Assembly: GCA_031366605.1 (NCBI GenBank)
Contig: JANLOO010000022.1
Location: forward strand, 68,509-132,508
Origin: CALMEC01 sp031366605
GTDB taxonomy: Bacteria; Actinomycetota; Thermoleophilia; Miltoncostaeales; Miltoncostaeaceae
Length of the DNA stretch: 64,000 nt
Direction of reading: 5' to 3'
Each line of letters begins with the position of its first letter. The stretch's first letter is position 1. The position numbers were made by a program, and so were the translations under genes. The notes beneath the pieces are model-generated. The model ran no database searches and was not told the DNA's origin. It was given only the letters and a program-made list of their open reading frames with translations. Shown piece by piece: positions 34,883-43,873 of the stretch.

Positions 34883-36004
34883 GTGAGCAACGTCGATGCC
34901 CGTCAACTCTGTGTGCGACTCCTGGAGCGTGCCGGCGTGCCGATCGACGGACCCGAGGCCTGGAGCATGCGCGTCCACGACGAGCGCGTGTGGCAGCGGC
35001 TGGTCGGCGAGCGTGAGCTTGGCATCGGTGAGTCGTACATGGATGGTTGGTGGGACGCGGACGAGCTCGACGAGATGCTCGTCCGCGTCCTGACGTCTGA
35101 TATCCGCGGGGCCATCCGCCCCAGCGCCAAGCTCATCGCGACCGCGGCCAAGGCCGTCATCACCAACCGGCAGACGGTACGGCGGGCGCGGCGCAATGCC
35201 CACCACCACTACGACATCGGCAACGAGCTGTATGCCGCCATGCTCGACCAGCGCATGGTCTACAGCTGCGGGTACTGGGATTCGGCGAGCGACCTGGCCG
35301 CCGCGCAGGAGGCCAAACTCGACCTGATCTGCCGCAAGCTCCACCTGGAACCGGGCATGCGGCTCCTCGACATCGGCTGCGGCTGGGGCGCGTTCGTCCA
35401 GTTCGCCACCGAGCGCTACGGCGTACAGGCAGTCGGCATCTCACCGGCGGCCGAGCAGGTCGCATATTGCCGCGAGCGGGTGGCGGGCCCGTCGGTCGAG
35501 ATCCGCCAGGGTGACTACCGCAAGGTCAGCGGCACGTTCGATCGCATCACGTCGGTCGGCATGATGGAACACGTCGGCCCACGCAACCTCGGTGCGTTCT
35601 TCACGGTGTGCGATCGACTGCTCGCACCGGGCGGCATGATGCTGCACCACACGATCGGCGTCCTTCGGACCAAGAGCTACACCAACCCGTGGATCGACAA
35701 GTACATCTTTCCGGGTGGGGTCCTGCCGTCGCTGACACAACTGGCCAAAGCGGCTGAGCCCACATGGGTGGCCGAGGACGTCCACAATTTCGGGCCTGAC
35801 TACGACCGCACGCTGATGGCATGGCACGCCAACATCGAGGCGCGGTGGGATCAGCTCCCTGCCGGGTACGACGAGCGGTTCCGCCGCATGTGGCGCTTCT
35901 ACCTGCTGTCGTGTGCCGCGGCGTTTCGCGCGAGGCAGCTGCAGCTGTGGCAGATCGTCTACCGGCGGTCCGGAGTGGCCGACCGGTACCAGCCGGTCAG
36001 ATGA
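34883..36004 (+). CDS. cfa: Cyclopropane-fatty-acyl-phospholipid synthase-type methyltransferase
   Basis: A 373-residue S-adenosylmethionine-dependent enzyme that adds a methylene (or methyl) group to unsaturated acyl chains of membrane lipids. It shows the N-terminal region ending in HHYDIGNELYAAMLD, then YSCGYW, the SAM motif LLDIGCGWGAFVQFA, and VGMMEHVGPRNLGAFF. Start GTG 34883 lies seven bases after TAACGT (34870-34875), a leaderless layout. It follows the anti-sigma gene by 40 bases and may belong to its regulon (inference). Confidence 0.93.
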   Translation: MSNVDARQLCVRLLERAGVPIDGPEAWSMRVHDERVWQRLVGERELGIGESYMDGWWDADELDEMLVRVLTSDIRGAIRPSAKLIATAAKAVITNRQTVRRARRNAHHHYDIGNELYAAMLDQRMVYSCGYWDSASDLAAAQEAKLDLICRKLHLEPGMRLLDIGCGWGAFVQFATERYGVQAVGISPAAEQVAYCRERVAGPSVEIRQGDYRKVSGTFDRITSVGMMEHVGPRNLGAFFTVCDRLLAPGGMMLHHTIGVLRTKSYTNPWIDKYIFPGGVLPSLTQLAKAAEPTWVAEDVHNFGPDYDRTLMAWHANIEARWDQLPAGYDERFRRMWRFYLLSCAAAFRARQLQLWQIVYRRSGVADRYQPVR

Positions 36005-36109
36005 CCCGCACCGGTTCGGTCCGGACAGGCGGTCCAACCGACACGGGGCGATGACTGTTCCGGCGGCCGAACGAGCCCGCCTGTGACGTCGACTACCATC
36101 AGATCTACG

Positions 36110-36928
36110 ATGAACGGCGCACAGATCGGGATCACGGCTGCCCGCAGGGCCGAAGAGCAGGCGACCCTCGTCCGTTCGCTGGGAGGCATCCCGCGCCTCG
36201 GGCCGAGTGTCGATGTCGACCACCCCGTGTCGGATGACGTCATGCGCGAAACCCTGCGCCGGGTGCTGGCACGGCCGCTGGACACCGCGGTCTTCGTCAC
36301 CGGGGTCGGGGCGCGACACCTTCTCGATGCGGCGACGCGCCTTGGCATGATCGAGGCTTTGCTCGCCGCGTTGCACGTCGCTCGTGTCGTGGTGCGTGGC
36401 AACAAGCCGCGTCGCGTGCTGCGGGAGCACTCCATCCCCATCGAGTGGACGGCCGTGCCCGCCGAAAGCCGCGTCATCCGGGATGCGCTCCTGGCCGAAC
36501 CGCTGACCGGTCGGCGGATCCTGGTGCAGTGCGCGGGCGCATCGCCGGACGTCATGATCACTCCACTGCGCGCTGCTGGGGCTGAGGTTGTCGAGGCCCA
36601 CCCCTACGCGCTCGACGATCCACCCGACGCACGCGGGGCCATCGACCTGGCGCATGCCGCGGCCGAAGGACGGCTCGACGCGTTGACCTTCACAAGCGCT
36701 CACGCCGTGCACGGCTTCGTCGCCCTCGCCGAGCGGGCGGGGGTCGACATCGACGCCGTCGGCACCGCAGGCGCATTGATCACATCCGTGGGGCCGATCA
36801 CGCGAGAAGCGCTCCTGGAGCATGGTCTGCCCGTCCATGTCGAGCCCGGAACCCCGCGCATGGGTGCGATGTTCCACGAGCTCGCGGCGGCGCTCGCTCA
36901 ACGTCGCCCCGCCCCGCTGGATCGTTGA
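36110..36928 (+). CDS. hemD: Uroporphyrinogen-III synthase
   Basis: A 272-residue HemD-family enzyme, which cyclises hydroxymethylbilane with inversion of ring D in heme/cobalamin synthesis. The two-domain alpha/beta pattern is recognisable: the N-terminal IGITAARRAEEQATLVRSLG, FVTGVGARHL, VVVRGNKPRRVL, and the C-terminal LTFTSAHAVHGFVALAE and GPITREALLEHGL. It is isolated from other hem genes here. ATG 36110 has a TACCAT box ten bases upstream; a GTG at 36083 would lie before that box. Sequence conservation in this family is low, hence moderate certainty. Confidence 0.85.
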   Translation: MNGAQIGITAARRAEEQATLVRSLGGIPRLGPSVDVDHPVSDDVMRETLRRVLARPLDTAVFVTGVGARHLLDAATRLGMIEALLAALHVARVVVRGNKPRRVLREHSIPIEWTAVPAESRVIRDALLAEPLTGRRILVQCAGASPDVMITPLRAAGAEVVEAHPYALDDPPDARGAIDLAHAAAEGRLDALTFTSAHAVHGFVALAERAGVDIDAVGTAGALITSVGPITREALLEHGLPVHVEPGTPRMGAMFHELAAALAQRRPAPLDR

Positions 36929-36934
36929 CGAGGC

Positions 36935-39166
36935 CTATCCGGTGATGGGGATGACTTGTACCAGGGCGTTGTAGTCGGGCACACGTGAGTCGGGGTCGCG
37001 CACGCCTGCGCGGATGAGCGGGTTGCATTCGGGGAAGTACATCTGCAGGTTGCCCGGGCGCATCGGCGCGATATGGATGCGGGCGGGCACCTGACCCGTC
37101 TCGGAGGTGACCGTCACCCGTGCGCCCTGGGCGAGGCCGAGCGTTGCGGCATCGTCCGCCGAGATGAACAGCGCGTCGCGGTGCGCGCCGGTCAGCGGAT
37201 CGTGGTCGCGCATGACCATCGAGTTGAACTGCTTTCCGCGCCGTGACGACAGGGTGTAGTGACCGGCCGGTGGCCGCGGGTCGCGGGGGACGACCGTGGT
37301 GAAATGCGCTTTGCCGTCGGCGGTGGGGAAGACCCACCCCTCGCACAGTCGTGAGCCACCCCATTGGAACTGGTCGCCGGTGGCTGCCAGGTGCTGGATG
37401 CCGTCGTAGAACGGGACGACGCGGGCAATCTCCTCGCGAATCGCCTGCCCGTCGGCGAATGTCACCGCGTCGGCGCGGTCAGGGTCGATGTGTCGGGCCA
37501 GGTCCTGGTAGATCCGCCACTCCGACCGAACCTCACCCGGACGCCCGCCACGAATCTGGGGGCTGAACGCCACACGCCGTTCGGTCGTCGTCTGCGTGCC
37601 GCCGCCCTCTTGTTCGTACCGCGTCGCGGCCGGCAGGAGTACAACGGCGCCGCCTGGCGGTGGGTCGACCAACATCTGGCTCGAGATCACGATGTCTTGG
37701 TGAACCCGCAGCGGCACGCGGCCCAGGCGATGCTGGACCAGGTCCGGGTCGGGAAGCACGTCCAGGAAGTTGCCGCCGCTCGCGAACACGACGTCCAGGT
37801 CGCCCCGCCCGGCCGCCTCGATCATCTCCTCGGCCGTCAGCCCGGTCCAGTCGGGGACCGGGAACCCGTAGTGCGCCGCCAGAGCCGTCGCCGACTCCGG
37901 GCCGATCGGAGTGTTCCCGGGGAGTGAGGTGGCGTAGGCACCCATCTCGGCACCGCCCTGCACACCTGAATGGCCACGAATCGGCATCAGCCCCGCGCCC
38001 TCGCGACCCACGTTGCCGCGGGCCAGCGCGACGTTGAGGATCGATCGCACGTTGTCACTGCCGCAGGCGTGTTGGGTGATGCCCATCGACCAGACGAACA
38101 CTGCGGAGTCCGCCTCGCGGTACATCGTGACGAATCGGCGGATAGCGTCCTCGGTCACACCGCTTCGGGCCACAAGCTCGTCGAGTGAATGCCGAGCACA
38201 TTCGTCGCGCACGGCGTCGAACCCCACGGTGTGGTCGCGGACGAACGCCTCGTCGACACCGCCCTCGTCGATCAAGAGCTTGAGCACCGCGGTCGCGAAT
38301 GCCTCGTCGCCGCCGGTGTGGACCTGCACGAACAGGTCGGTCATCTTGGTGCCGAACATGGCGCTCTCGGCGTTGGACGGCACCCAGTAGCGCTCGAGCC
38401 CGAGTTCCTTCTGTGGGTTGACGACAACGACCTTCGTGCCGGTCTTCCTCGCCATGTACAGGTACTTCATCATCACCGGTTGGGCGTTGGCGACGTTGGA
38501 GCCCCACAACACGATCAGATCGCTGGCGAACAGATCGGTGTACGAGATCGTCGTCGCGATCGCCCCGACGGCGTGCTTGAGCACGCCGGTGGACGGCGCG
38601 TGGCAGATCCGTGCGGCGTTGTCGATGTTGTTCGTGCCCAGGAACCGCGCCACCTTCTGCGCGACGTAGTAGACCTCGTTGGTGATTCCCCGCGAGGTCA
38701 GAAAGAACGCGATGCGGTGGGGGTCGCTGTCACGGATTGCGCCTCCTGCCAGCGCGAGGGCGTCGTCCCAGCTGACGCGCGTGAAGCCTGCGTCGCCATG
38801 GTGTCGCACCATCGGGTATGCGAGCCGGCCGAGTTCACGAAGCTCCCGACCCGAACGTTCGCGCAGTGCCGCGACGTCGGCGAGCAGGCCATGGTCGGCG
38901 GCGCCCATCGTGTTGGTCTGAAGCAGTGCGAGCCGAGTCGTACAGAGGTGGACGCCATCGATCGTCCAGTCGTGCAGTCCTGCCACGCCCAGGGCACACC
39001 CGTCACACACTCCTTTGCGGAGGATTCGTGCGGCATGCGGCAACGCGCGCCGGTTCTCCCATACGGTGCGCAACATTTCGCGGTAGTGATTGGGCTTTGT
39101 CAGCCCGATGCCGTTGGGGCGCAGGCCGACCCACAGGTCGCGGCGTCGGGGTCGCCTACGCGCCAT
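36935..39166 (-). CDS. FdhF/YdeP-type molybdopterin oxidoreductase
   Basis: A 743-residue molybdo-bis-MGD enzyme resembling formate dehydrogenase alpha subunits and E. coli YdeP. The N-terminus has CDGC (Cys54, Cys57) and Cys75, incomplete compared with the four-Cys 4Fe-4S motif of FdhF, so the cluster may be absent or altered. ARICHAPSTG carries a Cys (188) at the position of the molybdenum-liganding Sec/Cys. The C-terminal molydopterin-dinucleotide domain begins near LFISADDAATLGLAQGARV. It follows mobA, a small gene and fdhD in one operon. Substrate probably formate (inference). Confidence 0.9.
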   Translation of the reverse strand: MARRRPRRRDLWVGLRPNGIGLTKPNHYREMLRTVWENRRALPHAARILRKGVCDGCALGVAGLHDWTIDGVHLCTTRLALLQTNTMGAADHGLLADVAALRERSGRELRELGRLAYPMVRHHGDAGFTRVSWDDALALAGGAIRDSDPHRIAFFLTSRGITNEVYYVAQKVARFLGTNNIDNAARICHAPSTGVLKHAVGAIATTISYTDLFASDLIVLWGSNVANAQPVMMKYLYMARKTGTKVVVVNPQKELGLERYWVPSNAESAMFGTKMTDLFVQVHTGGDEAFATAVLKLLIDEGGVDEAFVRDHTVGFDAVRDECARHSLDELVARSGVTEDAIRRFVTMYREADSAVFVWSMGITQHACGSDNVRSILNVALARGNVGREGAGLMPIRGHSGVQGGAEMGAYATSLPGNTPIGPESATALAAHYGFPVPDWTGLTAEEMIEAAGRGDLDVVFASGGNFLDVLPDPDLVQHRLGRVPLRVHQDIVISSQMLVDPPPGGAVVLLPAATRYEQEGGGTQTTTERRVAFSPQIRGGRPGEVRSEWRIYQDLARHIDPDRADAVTFADGQAIREEIARVVPFYDGIQHLAATGDQFQWGGSRLCEGWVFPTADGKAHFTTVVPRDPRPPAGHYTLSSRRGKQFNSMVMRDHDPLTGAHRDALFISADDAATLGLAQGARVTVTSETGQVPARIHIAPMRPGNLQMYFPECNPLIRAGVRDPDSRVPDYNALVQVIPITG

Positions 39167-40001
39167 CAGCGCCTGCGACCATCTGTACGCGATCGGGGTG
39201 TGCGTAGATGTTGAACCCGTCGGGGCGCAGGAACCCGACCGCCGTCACTCCCAGGTCCTCGGCGGCTTGGACGGCGAGGTTGGTTGGCGCGGAAATGGCG
39301 CAGATGATCGGGATGCGTGCGACCGCGGCTTTCTGGACGATCTCGAACGACAGGCGTCCCGAGACCAGCAACACCGCGCCGCCGGAGCCCGCGCCGAGCG
39401 CCACTGCGCCGACCGCTTTGTCGACCGCGTTGTGGCGACCGACGTCCTCACGCAGCAGCCGGAGCCTGCCGTCGGTGTCGAATAGCCCCGCCGCGTGCAG
39501 CCCGCCGGTGCGGTCGAACACGAGCTGGCGCTCGCGCAGGACATCAGGCATCGCGAGCAGAACGTCAGCGCGGATCGTGGGGCCCGGCCCCAGCGGCGCG
39601 CATCGGACCGTGATTGCCTCGAGTGCCGCTTTGCCACAGATGCCGCAGCTTGACGTCGCAAAGAAGTTGCGCTCGGCAATGCCAAGGTCGAAGGGCGTAC
39701 GGGTGCGGACCGTGACGACGTTGTAGCGCTGCACGTCCGGATCCTCACAGTACGCGACGGCCTCGATGGCCTCGGGTTCGACCAGACCTTCGGTGATCAG
39801 AAATCCGGCGGCCAGCTCGAAGTCGTTTCCCGGAGTGCGCATCGTGACCGCGACCCGCACGGGCGCCTGCCCCGGGCCGGACGCTTGGATTTCGAGCGGC
39901 TCCTCACCGACGAGCGCGTCGGTGCGCTCGCGCCCACGCCCGTCGCGCACTGCCACGATGCGGATCGTCGTCATTGTGTGACGGGCGGCCTCGGTTGTCA
40001 C
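39156..40001 (-). CDS. fdhD: Formate dehydrogenase accessory sulfurtransferase FdhD
   Basis: A 281-residue sulfurtransferase that delivers sulfur from IscS to bis-MGD for formate dehydrogenase. The catalytic loop TSSCGICGKAALE (CxxC) is present, along with EEPLEIQ, TPGNDFELAAGFLITEGL and the C-terminal SGRLSFEIVQKAA. GTG 40001 overlaps the stop of the upstream small gene. Its end overlaps the dehydrogenase start by 11 bases, so expression is coupled. Confidence 0.95.
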   Translation of the reverse strand: MTTEAARHTMTTIRIVAVRDGRGRERTDALVGEEPLEIQASGPGQAPVRVAVTMRTPGNDFELAAGFLITEGLVEPEAIEAVAYCEDPDVQRYNVVTVRTRTPFDLGIAERNFFATSSCGICGKAALEAITVRCAPLGPGPTIRADVLLAMPDVLRERQLVFDRTGGLHAAGLFDTDGRLRLLREDVGRHNAVDKAVGAVALGAGSGGAVLLVSGRLSFEIVQKAAVARIPIICAISAPTNLAVQAAEDLGVTAVGFLRPDGFNIYAHPDRVQMVAGADGA

Positions 40002-40387
40002 AACTTCGCGCTCCTCTGTGACTTGCGGCTGGTGAACTCCGCCGTCGGCGCAAACCGTTCTGTGGGTGGCTCAGCGGCCTCGGCCGTGTGGGGGTGCGCA
40101 CATGGGAAGTCCTTCTCGACCATCAGACGAAACCCGGGTGCGTGGGCGTAGACACCTTCCCGGGCAGGCTCCGCAAGGCATGCCACATCGGCGGGCGAGA
40201 GTTGCACGACCATCGCCCCGTCCGCGGCATGGACCGATAACGGGTCGCCCGTCGGGTCGACGTGGACATGCCAGGCCCCACCGGGGACCTGCAGCGTTGC
40301 GGTGAGTGCAGTGCCCGCGGTCAGCAGCCCAAGCTCGGTCGGAGTGATGCGCAGTCGCAGGCTCTCGTCGGTCCAGCGCACCTTCAT
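39998..40387 (-). CDS. Small hypothetical protein of formate dehydrogenase operon
   Basis: A 129-residue soluble protein (MKVRWTDESLRLRITPTELG) with beta-strand-rich character and a C-terminal segment FPCAHPHTAEAAE rich in Cys/His. It lies between mobA and fdhD with overlaps of 4 bases on both sides. I do not recognise a named domain with certainty. Similar small proteins occur next to fdhD/formate dehydrogenase genes, so a maturation or binding role is plausible (inference). Confidence 0.7.
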   Translation of the reverse strand: MKVRWTDESLRLRITPTELGLLTAGTALTATLQVPGGAWHVHVDPTGDPLSVHAADGAMVVQLSPADVACLAEPAREGVYAHAPGFRLMVEKDFPCAHPHTAEAAEPPTERFAPTAEFTSRKSQRSAKL

Positions 40388-41040
40388 GGCTGGATCTTGT
40401 CACGCGATCCACGCGTCAACCCGGCCCGCGTGATGTCAGCCGCCTCGCCCCGCGCGGCGTCGTACGCGCTGCGGTCGTTGAGATTGCGCAACGACGCCAG
40501 CGTGGGGTCCACCGCCCGTAGGCGCGCTTCGTCGATACCGACGGTGTTGCAGCGATCCACGAGGGCGAAGAGGGCGCGATGACCGTCGGCCACAAGTGCC
40601 CGGGCGATCGGATGCACCGCGACCCGTACGACGGCCGGGATGGGGTGACGTCGACCCTCGGCCTGCGGCAGCACGATGTCGATACCCTCGCGCAACGCGT
40701 CGGTCAGGACGGCAACGAACGCGGGTGTCAGAAATGGCGTGTCGACACCGCAGACAATCGCACGATCGGCGTGTCCGTCTGCCGCGGCGAGGCCCGTGGC
40801 GAGCGCGTCGAGCGGACCGGTTCCAGGGACGGCATCGTCGACGATCTGTACGTCGGGCGGCAGTGGGGGGAGCGCCTGACCGGGCCTGCGCACAACGATC
40901 ACCAGGCCCCCGACCATTGCGCTGACGAGGTCAACGGTGTGACGCACCAGCGTCGACCCATGCCATTCCAGGAGCGCCTTGGATGTTCCCATCCTGGTGG
41001 ATCGACCCCCGGCCAAAATGATGCCGGCGACATCGATCAC
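40384..41040 (-). CDS. mobA: Molybdenum cofactor guanylyltransferase
   Basis: A 218-residue nucleotidyltransferase that converts molybdopterin to MGD for the dehydrogenase encoded in the same operon. The signature AGIILAGGRSTRMGTSKALL binds GTP, and GPLDALATGLAAA and VCGVDTPFLTP are further motifs. GTG 41040 is seven bases from a TAGCAT box (41048-41053 on the - strand), so the operon mRNA is probably leaderless. An in-frame extension to 41118 would run into crcB's promoter and is not homologous. Confidence 0.92.
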   Translation of the reverse strand: MIDVAGIILAGGRSTRMGTSKALLEWHGSTLVRHTVDLVSAMVGGLVIVVRRPGQALPPLPPDVQIVDDAVPGTGPLDALATGLAAADGHADRAIVCGVDTPFLTPAFVAVLTDALREGIDIVLPQAEGRRHPIPAVVRVAVHPIARALVADGHRALFALVDRCNTVGIDEARLRAVDPTLASLRNLNDRSAYDAARGEAADITRAGLTRGSRDKIQP

Positions 41041-41105
41041 GGTCCGGATGCTATCGCGTCGCAATCCGGTGGCCGCCCCCGATCGGTTCTGCTTGAATCG
41101 CGGCC

Positions 41106-41522
41106 ATGAGGGCCTCAACCTCGGGGTCGCGGCCCAGCTTCGTGCAGCTTCGCTTCGTCGCCATCCTCGCGGGAGGGGCGGGGGGCGCGCTTGCCCGGGG
41201 AGGCCTCCAGCGTGCGTTTCCCGCCGACGGCGGCTGGCCGTGGGGGACGTTCATCGCGAACCTCGCCGGAACGTTCGTCCTTGGCTGGCTTGTAACCCGG
41301 CTGACCGAACGCGTGGCTCCCACGCGGCTCTGGCGGCCATTTCTGGGAACGGGGCTCTGCGGCGCGTTCACCACGTTCTCGGCCTTCCAAGTCGAGACGA
41401 TCACGCTCGCCAAGGATGGGCGCACGGCTCTTGCGGTGCTCTACGCCCTCACGTCCCTCGTCCTGGGTCTGACGCTTGCGGCCGGTGCGAGCGTGTTGGC
41501 CCGCAGCAGACGGTACGGATGA
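41106..41522 (+). CDS. crcB: Fluoride channel FluC/CrcB, subunit 1
   Basis: A 138-residue four-helix protein of the Fluc family that exports fluoride. Signature segments are GGAGGALARGGLQ, WGTFIANLAGTFVLGWL and GLCGAFTTFSAFQVET (Phe-box residues). It is followed directly by a second FluC gene, and two dissimilar subunits would form an antiparallel heterodimer as in other dual-gene systems. TTGAAT (41093-41098) lies seven bases before the ATG. I looked for a fluoride riboswitch upstream and saw no match. Confidence 0.92.
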   Translation: MRASTSGSRPSFVQLRFVAILAGGAGGALARGGLQRAFPADGGWPWGTFIANLAGTFVLGWLVTRLTERVAPTRLWRPFLGTGLCGAFTTFSAFQVETITLAKDGRTALAVLYALTSLVLGLTLAAGASVLARSRRYG

Positions 41523-41890
41523 GCGGCCTCCTGCTCTGGAGTGGGGTTGCGGTGTTCGGCGCATTTGGCGGGCTCGTGCGCTTTGGCGTGGACACTGCGG
41601 TTTCGCGACGCCGGCCGAGCGACTTCCCCTGGGGCACGCTTGTGGTCAACCTGACCGGGAGCTTCGTGCTGGGGTTGCTCGTGGGGGCCTCGCTTGGCAC
41701 TGACGCGCTCTTCGTCGCCGGCACCGGATTCCTGGGCGGCTACACCACGTTCTCCACATGGATGGTGGAGACCGAGCGCCTCGGTGAGGAGGGCGAGTTG
41801 CGGCTGCTGGCCATCAATTGGGCCATGCCGATGGCGGCAGGACTCGTGGTGGCGGGAGCCGGTTGGCTGATCGGAGCCGCGCTCAGATGA
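41519..41890 (+). CDS. crcB: Fluoride channel FluC/CrcB, subunit 2
   Basis: A 123-residue FluC homologue distinct from subunit 1. Motifs are FGAFGGLVRFGVDTA, WGTLVVNLTGSFVLGLLVG and GFLGGYTTFSTWMVET. ATG 41519 overlaps the stop of the first subunit (ATGA), and its own stop overlaps the DUF190 gene. Co-translation fits a 1:1 heterodimer. Confidence 0.93.
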   Translation: MSGLLLWSGVAVFGAFGGLVRFGVDTAVSRRRPSDFPWGTLVVNLTGSFVLGLLVGASLGTDALFVAGTGFLGGYTTFSTWMVETERLGEEGELRLLAINWAMPMAAGLVVAGAGWLIGAALR

Positions 41891-42909
41891 TCGTCGACGG
41901 CCTGCGGTTGATGGTGTACTTCGGCGACGCGCTCGAAACCGGTCATCGGTTGACAAGCGACGTGCTGATGGAGCGTCTGGCAGGGCACGGCGTCACCGTC
42001 TCAGCGCTCGCCCGTGGCATCGAGGGGTTCGGGCTCAACCGTCGGATCCACGCCGCACGGCTCCCGGATCTGTCGGGCGATCTGCCGCTCGTCGCGGCGG
42101 CCATCGATACCCGCGAACGCATCGAAGCCGTCTTCGAGGATGCCGCACAGATCGTTCCTCGGGGACTCCTGACGCTCGAGTCGGTCACACTGGTCACCGG
42201 TTGCGACGTGGCGACCGCCGAGGTTCCCTCCGACGGAGGACACTGGAGCCGGTTGACGGTCTACTGCGGGCGGCGGGAACGCTACCGCCAGGTTGTGCAG
42301 ATCTTGAAGGTCAGCGGGGCTCCTGGTGCGACGGTCATCCTCGGTGTGGATGGAACGGTGCATGGGCGCCGTGCCCGGGCGCATCTGTTCGGCCGCAACA
42401 GCGATGTCCCGATGGCGGTCATCTCGGTGGGCAGGAGCGCAGCGATCCGCCAGGCCCTTCCGCACCTTGGGGAATGCCTGGAGGATCCGATCGCCACCCT
42501 CGAGCCGCTTTCGATGCTCAAGCACGACGGGAACGGGATCGACCTGCCCCCTGGAAGCGGGTCTGGCTGGCGCAAGATCAGCGTCATGACGCGCGAGACG
42601 GCCCAAGTGGAGGGGCGCGCGCTCTTCACCGAGCTCACCCGGCGGCTGCGGACCGGCGGTGCTGCAGGGGCGACCACGATCCGGGGGGAGTGGGGATACT
42701 CGAGCGACGAGCCCCCGCACGGAGACCGCTTCGCCCGCCTGACGTCCCATACACCCACGCTGACCACCACGATCGACACCACGGACAACATCGCACGGCT
42801 CTGGCCGATCGTGGACCGACTGACGGCACATCACGGTGTCGTGACGCTTGCGGAGGTTGCCGTCTCCCGGGAGCTTGGCGAGGGGCCGGGCGGTCCGTCT
42901 CAGGATTGA
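41887..42909 (+). CDS. Tandem DUF190 protein of the fluoride-channel operon
   Basis: A 340-residue protein with two or three copies of the roughly 100-residue DUF190 (GlnB-like, ferredoxin fold). The first starts LRLMVYFGDALETGHRLTSD. Another starts RLTVYCGRRERYRQVVQILK with GAPGATVILGVDGTVHG. A last one has RKISVMTRETAQVEGRALF and GAAGATTIRGEWGYS. DUF190 genes are often beside crcB, and the GlnB-like fold hints at gating by a ligand (inference). The usual DUF190 protein has one domain, so this fused arrangement is longer than normal. Confidence 0.85.
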   Translation: MIVDGLRLMVYFGDALETGHRLTSDVLMERLAGHGVTVSALARGIEGFGLNRRIHAARLPDLSGDLPLVAAAIDTRERIEAVFEDAAQIVPRGLLTLESVTLVTGCDVATAEVPSDGGHWSRLTVYCGRRERYRQVVQILKVSGAPGATVILGVDGTVHGRRARAHLFGRNSDVPMAVISVGRSAAIRQALPHLGECLEDPIATLEPLSMLKHDGNGIDLPPGSGSGWRKISVMTRETAQVEGRALFTELTRRLRTGGAAGATTIRGEWGYSSDEPPHGDRFARLTSHTPTLTTTIDTTDNIARLWPIVDRLTAHHGVVTLAEVAVSRELGEGPGGPSQD

Positions 42910-43056
42910 CGGTGTCGCTCCCGCGGAGTCCGGTTTCTCTCGGGATCCACTCATCGGCGCCGACCGGGTTCTCATCTGCGCTTCATGGAGTGGGCGCACA
43001 GTCCCTCGTGACAGATCAGCACGCCGGCATCTTGCCGGCCGTCACGAGGAGATCCC

Positions 43057-43827
43057 ATGAGTGCATCGACACGGACACAGATCACCGCCACGGCGGTGTG
43101 CATCGTCGCAGCCGCAGGCGTCGCAATCGCGGCCGGTGCGACGCATCCCGGCGCCGCGGGCGCGGCGACCGCGGGAGGGCTGCCGCAGGGAGGCGAGGTC
43201 GTGCAACTCAACCCGGCCGACTTCACCGTCAACATCACCAACCCGTACTTCCCGATGGCGCCGGGGAACCGCTGGGTGTACGTGGAACGGGAGCCGGGTC
43301 ACACCTCGCGCGTCGTCATGACGGTGACCGACGAGACGAAGCGGATTGCCAACGGCATCACCGCACGCGTCGTGCGTGACGTCGTCAGCGAGGGCAAGGA
43401 GCTCGTCGAAGTCACCGACGACTGGTACGCGCAGGACAAGGACGGCAACGTCTGGTACCTGGGTGAGGCCACCACGGAGTACGTCAACGGCAAACCCGCC
43501 ACGACCAAGGGCTCGTTCGAGGCGGGCGTCGACGGTGCCCAGGCCGGTGTTGCCATGCCTGCCAAGCCGGTGCAGGGTCTGTCGTATCGCCAGGAGTTCT
43601 CACGTGGGCAGGCGGAGGACAGCGCGGTCGTGCTGGCCATTCGTGAGCAGGCCCAGGTGCCATTTGGACACTTCCGCAACGTGTTGGTGACCAAAGACCT
43701 CAACGGCCTCAAACCCAAGTTCGTCGAGTACAAGCTCTACGCGCGTGGGGTCGGCCCGGTCATGACCTTGGGGATCTCGGGGACCCGTGTCCGTGAGGAG
43801 TTGATTCGGTTCTCGAAGCGCCAATAG
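43057..43827 (+). CDS. Secreted hypothetical protein
   Basis: A 256-residue exported protein. The signal peptide (TAVCIVAAAGVAIAAGATHP) is followed by a beta-rich domain with NPYFPMAPGNRWVYVEREPG and DDWYAQDKDGNVWYLGE, a pattern seen in many actinobacterial secreted proteins without known function. A GAGGAG ribosome binding site precedes the ATG. It is not part of the fluoride operon (147 bases gap). Function unknown. Confidence 0.78.
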   Translation: MSASTRTQITATAVCIVAAAGVAIAAGATHPGAAGAATAGGLPQGGEVVQLNPADFTVNITNPYFPMAPGNRWVYVEREPGHTSRVVMTVTDETKRIANGITARVVRDVVSEGKELVEVTDDWYAQDKDGNVWYLGEATTEYVNGKPATTKGSFEAGVDGAQAGVAMPAKPVQGLSYRQEFSRGQAEDSAVVLAIREQAQVPFGHFRNVLVTKDLNGLKPKFVEYKLYARGVGPVMTLGISGTRVREELIRFSKRQ

Positions 43828-43873
43828 GAGAGGCCGGGAGTGGGGTCGGCGCTGTGCCGACCCCCCGTCATCC

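Noticed and set aside
41041..41105. Fluoride riboswitch before crcB
   Set aside because: The space is only 65 bases and lacks the expected pseudoknot-forming GG-GATGG/CTGATGA-type core; the layout looks leaderless instead.
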